Shown: positions 1 through 8,078, numbered from the stretch's first letter. The stretch is DNA of 19,692 nucleotides from Methanothrix harundinacea (GCA_002502785.1 DAQG01000010.1:1-19692); one strand, 5' to 3'. The notes: a model not told the origin generated them from the letters alone. Program-made: numbers and translations.

Positions 1-2
1 TC

Positions 3-380
3 ACATTCGGCACGCTGCCCGAGAGGGTGCAACAACTGGTCAATATACACATACTAGGGAATGTAGGAAATCTGGCAACGGGTAGCACGGATGTTACCCA
101 AATAACTCGTCAAGAAGTATTCCAGGGAGATCTAGAATCCCTAAAGAGATATCTCTCCGGGATTGGGATCGATGTTGGACTGGAGGATCTCGACGAGCTT
201 GAAAATGCGCTCGAACTTGATAAAAAAGAAGGAGTTACGGAGACCCTTGGAGGCCGCACAAAAGGGTGGATAAAGCGAATAAGTGAGAAGGCTTCAACGG
301 GGATAGGAGCAGCCGGCGTTAGTGTGGCGTCTGATCTAATATCCAAAGCAATAGAAATGTACCTTGGATTACCGATCTGA
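3..380 (+). CDS. AbiTii-like protein, C-terminal part (partial)
   Basis: The frame is open from the first full codon to a TGA at 378-380, so the gene starts outside the window; the GTG at 27 is only the first possible in-frame start visible here. The piece has a glycine/asparagine-rich stretch (NIHILGNVGNLATGS), then GDLESLKRYLSGIGI, an acidic helix (LEDLDELENALELDKK) and a C-terminal segment with RTKGWIKRISEKASTG and a small-residue helix. From memory of the family, this order resembles the region after the N-terminal AbiTii domain in proteins annotated 'AbiTii domain-containing', related to an abortive-infection factor. The diagnostic N-terminal domain is not in view, so function cannot be stated. 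The DNA is AT-richer than tex downstream, which would fit an accessory gene. Family call moderate; that this is a real C-terminus is fairly sure. Confidence 0.6.
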   Translation, partial: TFGTLPERVQQLVNIHILGNVGNLATGSTDVTQITRQEVFQGDLESLKRYLSGIGIDVGLEDLDELENALELDKKEGVTETLGGRTKGWIKRISEKASTGIGAAGVSVASDLISKAIEMYLGLPI

Positions 381-385
381 GATGA

Positions 386-394
386 TTTCTTTTT
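386..394 (+). terminator. T-rich tract, possible terminator
   Basis: The pyrimidine-rich stretch tttcttttt begins five bases after the stop of the AbiTii-like gene. Archaeal transcription often ends at oligo-T tracts without a hairpin, so this could end that transcript before tex. No stem was seen. Confidence 0.3.
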
Positions 395-428
395 CCGTTC
401 TCATTCTCTCTGTCTAACCTGGATTATT

Positions 429-2591
429 ATGAATGAATTACATATATCGAAGATCGCAAGCGAACTCGACCTGAAGCGAATTCAGATCAGGGCCACAGCG
501 AAGCTCCTGGACGAGGGCAAAACCATCCCCTTCATCGCACGGTACAGAAAGGAGGCGACGGAAGGGCTGGACGAGGTAGCCATCGCCTCCATTCGGGACA
601 GCCTTGAAAAATACATCGAGCTGGACCGAAGGCGAGACTCGATTCTGAAGTCTCTCGTGGATAGGGGAGAGCTCACCCCAGACCTTGAAAAGAAGATAAT
701 GGCGGCGGAAACCATCACCGTCCTGGAAGATCTTTATCTCCCCTTCAAGCCCAAGCGAAGGACCCGAGCCACCGTCGCCCGCGAGCAGGGGCTGGAGCCC
801 CTGGCAGATAGGATCTTCGATCAGGGGGAGATCGACCCGAGGGCCGAGGCGGCAAGTTTCATCGATCCTGAGAAGGGGGTCGGTTCGGTGGAGGAGGCCC
901 TGGCGGGGGCCCGGGACATCATCGCCGAGAGGATCAGCGAGGACCCGGAGGCGAGGACGAGGATGCGAGACCTATTCTTGATCCAGGGAACTCTGCGATC
1001 GAAGGCATCCGATGGCTCGGAAGGAGAGGGCTCCAAGTACCGAGATTACGCCGACTGGTCTGAGCCCCTCTCCAAGGCCCCGTCCCACAGGGTCATGGCG
1101 ATGATGAGGGGCAAAAAAGAGGGCTTCCTGATCCTTCACGTCGAGCCGCCTCAGGAAAAGGCATCTGCGATTCTGGAGGCGCTCTTCGTTCGGAATAGGG
1201 GAAAGGGCCCCGCTTCTCCCTCCACCAGTGAGGTCCGGTTGGCCTTGCAGGACGGCTACAAGAGGCTCCTTGCTCCGTCAATGGAGAGGGAGAGCCTCTC
1301 AGCCGTCATGGAGCGGGCCGAAGAGAGGGCGATCGAGGTCTTCGCCGAGAACCTTCGCCAGCTCCTCCTGGAGCCGCCCCTGGGGGAGAGGACGGTCCTG
1401 GCGATAGACCCGGGTTTTCGGACAGGCTGCAAGCTGGTCGTCCTTGACCGACAGGGGTCCCTGGTCGCAAAAGACGTCATATACCCACACCCGCCCCAGA
1501 AAGATGTCCGGCAGTCGGCCGAGAGGATTCTTGATCTATGCAAAAAGTTCGGGGTGGAGTTCATCGCCGTCGGAAACGGGACCGCCGGGAGGGAGACCGA
1601 GGAGTTTCTGAGGGTGCTGAAGCTTCCACAGGACATTCCGATAGTCATGGTGAACGAGGCGGGAGCCTCCATCTACTCGGCATCGAAGGGCGCTAGAGAT
1701 GAGTTTCCCAACGAGGACGTCACCGTCAGAAGTGCCGTATCCATCGGTAGAAGGCTCATGGACCCTCTGGCGGAATTGGTCAAGATCGATCCAAAGTCGA
1801 TAGGTGTGGGCCAGTACCAGCACGACGTGAACCAGACGGCCCTGAAAAGAAAGCTCGAGGACGTCGTCGAGATATGCGTCAATGCGGTTGGGGTGGACCT
1901 GAACACCGCAAGCAAGGAGCTTCTATCTCGCGTCTCGGGGCTTGGGCCGAAGCTGGCAGCGTCGATAGTCCGGCACAGAGACAATCACGGATCCTTCAGG
2001 TCCAGAAAGGACCTGAAAATGGTTTCCGGCCTCGGCCCGAAGGCCTTCGAGCAGGCTGCGGGCTTTCTCAGAATAAGGGACGGAGACAATCCTCTGGACG
2101 GCTCCGCGGTCCACCCCGAAAGCTACGGGATCGTGGAGGCGATGGCAAAAGACCTCGGCGCGTCCGTCGAGGAGCTGATGAACGACTCCGCCCTACAACG
2201 GAGGATCGACCCAAAGAAGTACATTTCAGAAAAGGCGGGCCTTCCAACCCTGAAAGACATCCTCGCGGAGCTATCAAAGCCAGGTCGAGACCCGCGCCGG
2301 GAGTTCGAGGTCTTCGGGTTCACACCGGGGGTTGAGAAGATGGAGGACCTTCGGCCCGGAATGAAGCTGTCAGGGATCGTGACGAACGTGGCCGCCTTCG
2401 GCGCCTTCGTAGATGTCGGCGTCCACCAGGATGGACTGGTCCACATCAGCCAGCTTTCCGACCGCTTCGTCAGGGACCCGGCGGAAGTGGTGAGGGTCCA
2501 CCAGAAGGTGGAGGTCATCGTCCTTGATGTGGACCTGGACCGAAAGAGGATATCCCTCTCGATGCGAGCGAAACCCGAGATCGAGCCGTGA
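429..2591 (+). CDS. tex: Tex, RNA-binding transcription accessory protein
   Basis: A full-length Tex of 720 residues. The N-terminal helical domain carries the family signature around residues 30-50 (IPFIARYRKEATEGLDE). A YqgF/RNase H-like domain begins near residue 322 (AIDPGFRTGCK at 325-335). A helix-hairpin-helix pair follows at about 491-560 (LNTASKELLSRVSGLGPK, then KMVSGLGPKAFEQAAGFL). A C-terminal S1 domain lies at about 644-714 (GIVTNVAAFGAFVDVG, GLVHISQLS). Tex binds nucleic acid and in bacteria is linked to transcription and to tolerance of stress or toxin expression; its molecular role is not fully settled. The family is common in bacteria and patchy in archaea, so transfer from bacteria is plausible. 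The ATG at 429 gives the expected N-terminus but has no clear Shine-Dalgarno. It ends 14 bases before the convergent M50 gene. Confidence 0.95.
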   Translation: MNELHISKIASELDLKRIQIRATAKLLDEGKTIPFIARYRKEATEGLDEVAIASIRDSLEKYIELDRRRDSILKSLVDRGELTPDLEKKIMAAETITVLEDLYLPFKPKRRTRATVAREQGLEPLADRIFDQGEIDPRAEAASFIDPEKGVGSVEEALAGARDIIAERISEDPEARTRMRDLFLIQGTLRSKASDGSEGEGSKYRDYADWSEPLSKAPSHRVMAMMRGKKEGFLILHVEPPQEKASAILEALFVRNRGKGPASPSTSEVRLALQDGYKRLLAPSMERESLSAVMERAEERAIEVFAENLRQLLLEPPLGERTVLAIDPGFRTGCKLVVLDRQGSLVAKDVIYPHPPQKDVRQSAERILDLCKKFGVEFIAVGNGTAGRETEEFLRVLKLPQDIPIVMVNEAGASIYSASKGARDEFPNEDVTVRSAVSIGRRLMDPLAELVKIDPKSIGVGQYQHDVNQTALKRKLEDVVEICVNAVGVDLNTASKELLSRVSGLGPKLAASIVRHRDNHGSFRSRKDLKMVSGLGPKAFEQAAGFLRIRDGDNPLDGSAVHPESYGIVEAMAKDLGASVEELMNDSALQRRIDPKKYISEKAGLPTLKDILAELSKPGRDPRREFEVFGFTPGVEKMEDLRPGMKLSGIVTNVAAFGAFVDVGVHQDGLVHISQLSDRFVRDPAEVVRVHQKVEVIVLDVDLDRKRISLSMRAKPEIEP

Positions 2592-2605
2592 AGTCCCTCG
2601 TATCC

Positions 2606-3274
2606 TCATATTATTCTCACGCCGAAGAATACCGGTAGGGCTGCCAGGATCGTCGGAATTCCGACGATCGCCCAGACCAATCGGCTGCCCCTGAAGATCT
2701 TGGCGCCGTCTAGGGGTCCCACCGGTATCATGTTGAACCCCGCCAGGATCAGGTTTATGAAGAACCCAAAGTAGGCAACTCCCATCAATAGTCCTCCCGT
2801 GACGATCCCGCTCTTTATAAGCGAAAAGAATAGCATTGTCAGCACAATGTTTGTCATGGGGCCGGCCAGAGATATCCATAGCTCCTCACGCTCCGCCGTC
2901 GTTTCAGCAGGATCGAGAGGGAAGCCGTCGCTGTGGGGGCTGGCAAACCTCGACATATAATAGGGATCTTTTCGGATCATGACCGCCCCGGGCACTGCGA
3001 ATATGAAGCCCATGAAAGCCATGGTGATGATGAAGATGAGGCCCATCCGGTTAGCCCTGTACTCGGCCCAGTAGCCGTATCGCTGGGCAACGAACTTGTG
3101 GGCCATCTCGTGCAAAAGAAAGCCCGACCCCACGCCTATGGCCGATATGAATAAGATGTCAGCTCCTGGGACGTCGCTATCGCCGATGATGATCGAAAAG
3201 GCGAAAGCTAGGACGGCCAGGGATAGCGATAGGTCCAAAAGCTCCGTTCTGCCTATCCTGCTCGAATGGCTCAT
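2606..3274 (-). CDS. M50 family intramembrane metalloprotease (site-2 protease type)
   Basis: A 222-residue polytopic membrane protein with the zinc-protease motif HEMAH at residues 55-59, the conserved SLAGPMTN segment at about 135-142, and NMIPVGPLDG at 181-190, where the aspartate of LDG (D189) is the third zinc ligand. Hydrophobic segments lie near 15-30, 40-55, 78-100, 143-160, 163-183 and 200-216. M50 proteases cut membrane-embedded substrates within the bilayer. There is no PDZ or CBS domain, so this is a minimal short form as found in many archaea. The substrate is unknown. It is divergent from the HD gene and convergent with tex. No Shine-Dalgarno precedes the ATG at 3274, and an AT-rich element about 25-35 bases upstream would fit a leaderless mRNA. 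Confidence 0.88.
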   Translation of the reverse strand: MSHSSRIGRTELLDLSLSLAVLAFAFSIIIGDSDVPGADILFISAIGVGSGFLLHEMAHKFVAQRYGYWAEYRANRMGLIFIITMAFMGFIFAVPGAVMIRKDPYYMSRFASPHSDGFPLDPAETTAEREELWISLAGPMTNIVLTMLFFSLIKSGIVTGGLLMGVAYFGFFINLILAGFNMIPVGPLDGAKIFRGSRLVWAIVGIPTILAALPVFFGVRII

Positions 3275-3336
3275 GAAGATGATCTGAGGGGATCGGCCAT
3301 ATTAATTTGTTGATTTGAAGCTCTGAATATCGACTA

Positions 3337-3344
3337 TTTATATA
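3337..3344 (+). promoter_or_regulatory. TATA box of the HD-domain gene, probable leaderless promoter
   Basis: TTTATATA matches the methanogen TATA consensus in the plus orientation. Its centre is about 24 bases before the ATG at 3365, so transcription would begin at or next to the start codon. No Shine-Dalgarno lies between, which agrees with a leaderless transcript. Confidence 0.6.
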
Positions 3345-3364
3345 GTGAACTGAATCTTTTAGCG

Positions 3365-4030
3365 ATGAAATTTCCCGAAGAGGATTCCAGCAAGGCTCTC
3401 GATGAAAATTCCCTGCTGGAAGAGATCATGCCGCTTTACGAGAGGAAAGATCCCGCTCACGACTTCTCCCACGCCCTGAGGGTCTATAGGAACGTGAGAG
3501 CTATCGGTGAGAGGGAGGGCGCAGACATGCAGGTTGTAACCCTCGCGGCCCTCCTTCACGACGCTGGGTCCGGGTCTAAGCTCCAGGAGAGGTCAGCCGA
3601 GGCGGAGGTGAGAAAGCTGGCCATCGTCGAGGAATTTTTGGAGAGGATAAACGTTTCAGAGGACGTGAAAAAGAAGGTCCTGTACGCCGTGGAGGTTCAC
3701 AGCTTCTCGAAGGGGATCGAACCCGCCACCCTGGAGGCGAAGGTCCTCCAGGACGCAGACAGGCTCGACGCCATCGGGGCGATAGGGATAGCCAGGGTAT
3801 TTCTTACGGGCGGCTCCCTGGGCCGGGATCTCTACAATCCAGAGGACCACTTCTGCAAGGTGCGGGAGCCGGACGACGGAAAGTGGAACCTGGACCATTT
3901 CTATAGAAAGCTCTTGAAGCTAGAAGACGGGATGCACACGGAGACGGCAAAGAGGGTTGCTCGAAGGAGGGGGATCGTATTGAGAAGGTACCTTTCGGAC
4001 CTGGAGGAGGAGATCTCGAAAGGGATATAG
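3365..4030 (+). CDS. HD-domain metal-dependent phosphohydrolase
   Basis: A 221-residue HD-superfamily protein. The metal-binding set is visible in order: H36 (HDFSHALRVY), H65-D66 (ALLHDAG), a later histidine at 112 (AVEVHSF) and D132 (VLQDADRLDAIGAIG). This arrangement matches the small YedJ/MJ-type HD hydrolases often annotated as 'HD domain-containing protein' with a nucleotide or phosphate-ester substrate. The exact substrate cannot be read from sequence. It is followed after 72 bases by the M24 peptidase on the same strand, and the spacer is purine-rich, so co-transcription is possible. The start is set by the TATA box at 3337-3344. The family call is firm; substrate and pathway are unknown. 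Confidence 0.88.
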   Translation: MKFPEEDSSKALDENSLLEEIMPLYERKDPAHDFSHALRVYRNVRAIGEREGADMQVVTLAALLHDAGSGSKLQERSAEAEVRKLAIVEEFLERINVSEDVKKKVLYAVEVHSFSKGIEPATLEAKVLQDADRLDAIGAIGIARVFLTGGSLGRDLYNPEDHFCKVREPDDGKWNLDHFYRKLLKLEDGMHTETAKRVARRRGIVLRRYLSDLEEEISKGI

Positions 4031-4102
4031 GGTGAGAGGACGACCCGAAAAGAAGGAGAGAAGGAGAAGAAAGGCGGGCATTCTTGGGGAGGATATGAAG
4101 AT

Positions 4103-5281
4103 ATGGAGCTTGTTTTGCACCCGAAGTCGGAGATCGATGAGAGGACGAAGAAACTTCAGAGCCGGATGGAGGACCTGACCGGAGCTATCCTATTTCAGTC
4201 CGTGGACATGCTGTACTTCTCGGGGACGGCCCAGGAGGGGCTGGTCTACGTCCCGGCAAACCCTGAGGCCGAGCCTGTCGTCATGGTGAGAAAGAGCCTG
4301 GAGAGGGCAAGAGAAGAGTCGCCTGTGGAGGTCAGCCCCCTCAAGGGCCTCCGAAATCTCAAGTCTGACCTTGGAATCCCCGATGGGGCTCGAATCGGCC
4401 TTGAGCTTGACGTCCTCCCCTACAACAACTATGCGAGGGTGAAGCAGGCCCTGGGGGACGCAAAGTTCGTTGACGTCTCCGAGAGGATCAAAGAGATCAG
4501 GTCCGTCAAGTCGAAGTTTGAGATCCGCCTTATGAGGGAGGCGGCCCGAATTCTGGACGCCGGGATAGGCTCGGTCCCCAACCACCTGAAAGAGGGGATG
4601 GCCGAGATCGAGCTGGCGGCAAAGGTGGAGGCCGAGATGCGGATGCTGGGCCACCAGGGCTCCCTTCGTTTTCGCAGGTTCAACCAGGAGCGACCCATGG
4701 GCCACCTGATGGCGGGGCCTAACGCCGCCTACCCGAGCTTTGTCGCATCGCCCACCGGCGGCGTGGGCCCATCTCTCCTCCAGCCCCAGGGGCCGGGCTT
4801 TCGGAAGATCATGCGAAACGAGCCGATCCTCGTCGACTACGGCGGCGTTTACAACGGCTACATCGCCGACGAGACCAGGATCTTCTCCATCGGCCGGCTT
4901 CCAAAGGAACTCGAGGACGCCCACATCGCGGCCCTGGATGTGGAGAAGGCCGTGGTCGAGGCCCTCCGCCCAGGAAATTCCGGCCGGGAGATCTTCGAGA
5001 TCTCCGAGGCCAGGGGCGAGGAGCTGGGATACAAGGACAACCTCGGCGGCCCGGTCGGCGCGAAGTGCGGCTTCGTCGGCCACGGCGTGGGCCTTGAGAT
5101 CGACGAGCGCCCGGTTCTGGGGCCCGTCGATCACGACATTTTGCCGAACATGACCGTAGCCGTCGAGCCGAAGATGATCTATCCGGGCCTAGGCGTCGTC
5201 GGGATCGAGGATACCTTCCTCACCACCGAAAGGGGGCCGGAGAGGCTGACAAGGCTTCCCCAGGAGATATGGCGGGTCTGA
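4103..5281 (+). CDS. M24 family Xaa-Pro dipeptidase/aminopeptidase
   Basis: A 392-residue cytosolic metallopeptidase with the creatinase-type N-terminal domain (about residues 15-140) and the M24 'pita-bread' domain (about 145-390). The five dinuclear-metal ligands are all present: D245 and D256 (VDYGGVYNGYIADETR), H327 (GHGVGLEIDERP), E355 (VAVEPKMIYPG) and E369 (GIEDTFL). The family removes N-terminal residues next to proline or splits Xaa-Pro dipeptides; length and motifs agree with archaeal Xaa-Pro peptidases, but dipeptidase and aminopeptidase activity cannot be told apart here. The ATG at 4103 is supported by a strong GGGGAGGA at 4086-4093. A 314-codon open frame on the opposite strand is a GC-bias shadow. 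Confidence 0.93.
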   Translation: MELVLHPKSEIDERTKKLQSRMEDLTGAILFQSVDMLYFSGTAQEGLVYVPANPEAEPVVMVRKSLERAREESPVEVSPLKGLRNLKSDLGIPDGARIGLELDVLPYNNYARVKQALGDAKFVDVSERIKEIRSVKSKFEIRLMREAARILDAGIGSVPNHLKEGMAEIELAAKVEAEMRMLGHQGSLRFRRFNQERPMGHLMAGPNAAYPSFVASPTGGVGPSLLQPQGPGFRKIMRNEPILVDYGGVYNGYIADETRIFSIGRLPKELEDAHIAALDVEKAVVEALRPGNSGREIFEISEARGEELGYKDNLGGPVGAKCGFVGHGVGLEIDERPVLGPVDHDILPNMTVAVEPKMIYPGLGVVGIEDTFLTTERGPERLTRLPQEIWRV

Positions 5282-5407
5282 TCCGAATCCAGACAGCCTC
5301 CAACGGCCAGTCGGATCGTCGATCCCGGCCCCCACCTGGCAGATATACAGATCGGGCATGACGACGTAGAAGGGCTTTTCGTCCCTGCTTCTAGCGAGGC
5401 CATCAAG

Positions 5408-5414
5408 AAAAAAA
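5408..5414 (-). terminator. Oligo-T terminator after the Cache gene
   Basis: Seven A on the plus strand read as T7 on the minus strand, about 14 bases past the stop of the minus-strand gene ending at 5429. This is a plausible archaeal oligo-T terminator; it is not in the right orientation for the peptidase gene. Confidence 0.4.
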
Positions 5415-5428
5415 TGGCGGAGAAGCAT

Positions 5429-6328
5429 TCACGCCAATATCTTGGTGACGATGAGCCTCCATTCCCTGCCATGAAGCCCAACCGTCGTCCAGTAGCTCTC
5501 CTTGGTCACGACCCGTTCATCGCCTTCAGCTACCTGGAAGCTGTAGTACCCATGCCCTGCCCTCTCGGAGGCGATCCTGTGTCCTAAATCCAGGAGGCTG
5601 GGGAATGGCTCATAGAGCGGGTCCTCGAATAGGCATTTTCCGATCTGGCTTTCATCCCGGTCATAAGCGATAAGGCCATCGGGGTGCATAGACCAGAAGC
5701 TGTAGTCGGTGATGTTGGACCGGGTGGAGATGTTGAAGCGGAGCTGGGGGGCTACCATCGCATTCATCAGCTTATCTGGCTCGATGATCGCACTTATCCC
5801 TCCCAAAAACTCGCCTTCCGGAGAGAATACCGGATATGCCAGAGCTGTTCCGTGGTATCCTTCTACCAGCAGAAACTGTCCGCTGAACGTGGGGTTTTTA
5901 GCCTCCAGGACGTGAGCTATATGCTCCTGGCTGCTGATATCGGCTCCCTCGCCGCCCTCGCATCCTTGGCATTCGGCCACTATGATCTTTCCATCCTTGC
6001 CGAAGGTCACCGCTTCCGCCAGGTTTGAGTTGGTCTCCAAAAGTCTCTGGAGGACTAGACGAGCTTTTGTCCCCTCCAGCCCCGTTGCTGAGAGACCAAA
6101 AGATGCGTTCGCCACGTCCAGGTCCAGATCATTCAGGCTGCCTTGAACATCTGCCTGGATCTGGAGCAGCAAGAAAGACATATCGGTCAAAGAGTCTTCG
6201 GCATATACGATATCGCTGCTCTTTACATCCTCCCCTGAAGCAGCGATGGCGCAAAAAAGGAGAGCGACTAAAGTCGTCGCTGAGAGATATTTGAACGTGC
6301 CGTCTTCTGAACGTTTAATTCTGTCCAC
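5429..6328 (-). CDS. Exported Cache-domain (sensor-type) protein
   Basis: A 299-residue protein with an N-terminal hydrophobic segment (about residues 15-32, ATTLVALLFCAIAASG) acting as signal peptide or anchor, then a long extracytoplasmic part with double-Cache features: a helix near 45-70, FGKDGKIIVAECQG with two nearby Cys, the strands TALAYPVFSPEGEFLGGISAI, and WSMHPDGLIAYDRDESQIGKCLFEDP. Such domains bind small ligands outside the cell. No cytoplasmic kinase, HAMP or chemoreceptor part follows, so it is a sensor domain without output. The start is a GTG at 6328 with GGAGTGAT at 6334-6341 and a 5-base spacer; the nearby ATG is out of frame. It lies 66 bases after another Cache gene on the same strand, probably in one operon. 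Ligand unknown. Confidence 0.8.
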   Translation of the reverse strand: MDRIKRSEDGTFKYLSATTLVALLFCAIAASGEDVKSSDIVYAEDSLTDMSFLLLQIQADVQGSLNDLDLDVANASFGLSATGLEGTKARLVLQRLLETNSNLAEAVTFGKDGKIIVAECQGCEGGEGADISSQEHIAHVLEAKNPTFSGQFLLVEGYHGTALAYPVFSPEGEFLGGISAIIEPDKLMNAMVAPQLRFNISTRSNITDYSFWSMHPDGLIAYDRDESQIGKCLFEDPLYEPFPSLLDLGHRIASERAGHGYYSFQVAEGDERVVTKESYWTTVGLHGREWRLIVTKILA

Positions 6329-6394
6329 TTTGCATCACTCCGCGCTCTTAGAAGGCGGCATTATCTCCTCATATCATTAATAATCTGTCTCCTC

Positions 6395-7315
6395 CTAAAC
6401 CGAGGAGTAGATCCCTGATCCCAAAAACCAGGTGCCGTCTACGTCCACCACGTAGCTGAGCTTCAATGCCGGGCTCATGTTTCTGGACAAGTCGGGATAG
6501 ACGTAATAGACGAAACCATTCCCCATTTTTGCCGTGTCGATCGCGTGCTGGACAAAATCGACTCCGTTGGTATCCTGAGCATCGATCCGGGTTGTTCCTA
6601 TCAGCTCGGGCTGGTTAGGAAGGGCCAAGGTCAGTCCCTCATAATCATAGGCGAAGATGTAGCGTCCATCCCCGGTGAAATCGCCTACAGGATCATTGAA
6701 AACTTCGAGGGACCTCTCCTTGCCGTTCTCCCTGGCGAACTTGCGCGCCTCCTCAACAAAGGCCACAAGATCCTCTCTTTCCACCTGATCGAAGGATGCG
6801 GAGATGTCCGAGAAGTACAATCCTGAGCCCAGCCACCAGTCATCATTCACCTTCATCGCATAACCGATCTTAAACTCATCTCTATTATCGTGAGCAGGGT
6901 TTGGGAAGATGAAGTAAGTGAATCCTTCACCATCTCTCGAAACGTTGATCAGGTCTCTTATGTAAAAAACGCCGTTGGAATCCGTTTCATTCAGCTTGCT
7001 TTTGCCTATCCAGTCCGACTTGAACGGATGTCCTATATTAGTTCCATTGAAGTCATAGGCATAGATGTAGAGGTTCCCGTCGACGAATGAACCGGTCTTG
7101 TTGCTGAACTCCTTTAAGGCCATATCTCTCTCATTCTCTTGGGCATACGCCACCGCGGATTGGACGAACGATACGAGTTCTGTCACGTCGGCGGTGGCGC
7201 TAGGTGACGGATCTGCCTTGCCGATAGATTCGTCTTCTGCCAAAGTCGATGGAGTGACGAAAATCGCTCCGCTCAACAGCAAAATTAAAACGAATAATAT
7301 ATTCCAATTGTTCAT
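6395..7315 (-). CDS. Exported tandem single-Cache protein
   Basis: The protein of 306 residues (from the ATG at 7315) has a signal peptide (MNNWNILFVLILLLSGAIF) and two copies of one sCache-like module in tandem. Matching segments are VSFVQSAVAYAQENERDMAL and VAFVEEARKFARENGKERSL, LYIYAYDFNGTNIGHPF and RYIFAYDYEGLTLALPN, GFTYFIFPNP and GFVYYVYPD, WWLGSGLYFSD and WFLGSGIYSSV. Each module begins with the long helix and ends in W-LGSG-Y, as in the calcium channel/chemotaxis (sCache_2) family. Copy 1 has several N-glycosylation sequons. There is no transmembrane or signalling part after the second module, so it is secreted or held by an uncleaved signal. A start five codons upstream at 7330 is possible; 7315 is preferred because GGTG lies about 7 bases upstream. 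Likely operon partner of the next Cache gene. Confidence 0.82.
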   Translation of the reverse strand: MNNWNILFVLILLLSGAIFVTPSTLAEDESIGKADPSPSATADVTELVSFVQSAVAYAQENERDMALKEFSNKTGSFVDGNLYIYAYDFNGTNIGHPFKSDWIGKSKLNETDSNGVFYIRDLINVSRDGEGFTYFIFPNPAHDNRDEFKIGYAMKVNDDWWLGSGLYFSDISASFDQVEREDLVAFVEEARKFARENGKERSLEVFNDPVGDFTGDGRYIFAYDYEGLTLALPNQPELIGTTRIDAQDTNGVDFVQHAIDTAKMGNGFVYYVYPDLSRNMSPALKLSYVVDVDGTWFLGSGIYSSV

Positions 7316-7671
7316 ATCTAACACCAACATATAGGCGATAGTGCATCCATATTCTCTGCAGTCGTCGTAACACCTTCGCCGAATTCGACCTGGACTCTTG
7401 TAGGTGATTCCGGCGGGGGGTACAAACTATTCCCTGAAAAAGGTAGCGCCAGGAAGTATGGTGGTGAGCAGGAGGCTCTCACTCAAATGATTAAATTATT
7501 TTTTAGCCGTTAAAATCCGCTTCTCGGGCTGCCCATATCTCCAATGCCTCCCGTAGCATCTTCTGCCTTCTCCTGAGAAATCCGCTGTGGATCCCGCTCA
7601 TCCGTCAATGGGCCCATATCTCCCTTCAAGCTGTTCCGGTCTATCAGTATAGAAGCTGACGTGATCAGGGC
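7316..7671. other. Gene-poor 356-bp spacer
   Basis: No confident gene or RNA was recognised here. It should carry the promoter of the tandem-Cache gene at its left part. Near 7464-7482 there is a weak 5-bp stem (gtgag/ctcac), followed by an AT-rich stretch with six T near 7499-7504. A 32-codon minus-strand frame is listed separately. Confidence 0.5.
7503..7601 (-). CDS. Possible 32-residue small protein (weak)
   Basis: A short frame from ATG at 7601 to TAA at 7503 encodes a basic then amphipathic helical peptide (GFLRRRQKMLREALEIWAA in its middle). It reads more like protein than the other frames here, but it has no good Shine-Dalgarno and no recognised homologue, and may be chance or a remnant of a longer gene. 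An overlapping frame is also open over part of it. Confidence 0.2.
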   Translation of the reverse strand: MSGIHSGFLRRRQKMLREALEIWAAREADFNG

Positions 7672-8007
7672 TCAGTCGTCGAAATAGTTCAGGATCGCGG
7701 GCAGAAGCTCACCCCTCTCCACCAAGCTCTTTGCCACCCGACGGAACTTGTTGTAATTCTTGCTCTCCACATCGGAGACTAGGTCGGGCCTCTGGCCGGC
7801 CTGAAGGAGGAATACGAAGTCTCGCAGGGCCTTGTTATACTCCGAGGCTCGCTCGATCTCCTCTTCGGGAGCGCCGTCCCTCTTCTTGTGAACGAGAAGG
7901 TCGTCGGTGGCGTACCCCTCCTTCAGGATAGAGGTCAGGACCTCATGGTAGGTCAGATCTTTTATCGCGTCTATGAACCTGTCAAGATCGCACTCTTCGG
8001 ATATCAT
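7672..8007 (-). CDS. Hypothetical helical protein
   Basis: A 111-residue charged, apparently all-helical soluble protein. Recognisable pieces are a central acidic/basic linker (VHKKRDGAPEEEIERAS) and a C-terminal LVERGELLPAILNYF. I see no signal peptide, membrane segment, Cys or His cluster, or known domain. The base composition matches the GC-rich surroundings and not the AT-rich DUF262 gene 71 bases upstream on the same strand, so it was probably not acquired together with that gene. The ATG at 8007 has GAGAG a few bases upstream. Function unknown; confidence concerns only that it is a gene. Confidence 0.6.
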   Translation of the reverse strand: MISEECDLDRFIDAIKDLTYHEVLTSILKEGYATDDLLVHKKRDGAPEEEIERASEYNKALRDFVFLLQAGQRPDLVSDVESKNYNKFRRVAKSLVERGELLPAILNYFDD

Positions 8008-8078
8008 CGATTCTCTCTAAGGGCTTCTGGTTTTAATCTTCTGCGTCCTTAGCCAGTCCTAATTGATCGAAGGTAGCA

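Noticed and set aside
1874..2335. 153-codon plus-strand frame inside tex
   Set aside because: An alternative frame of the HhH/S1-proximal part of tex; arginine-rich shadow composition.
4190..5134. 314-codon minus-strand open frame across the M24 peptidase
   Set aside because: It is exactly antisense to a peptidase with all metal ligands; its composition is typical of GC-bias shadows and it has no recognisable domain.
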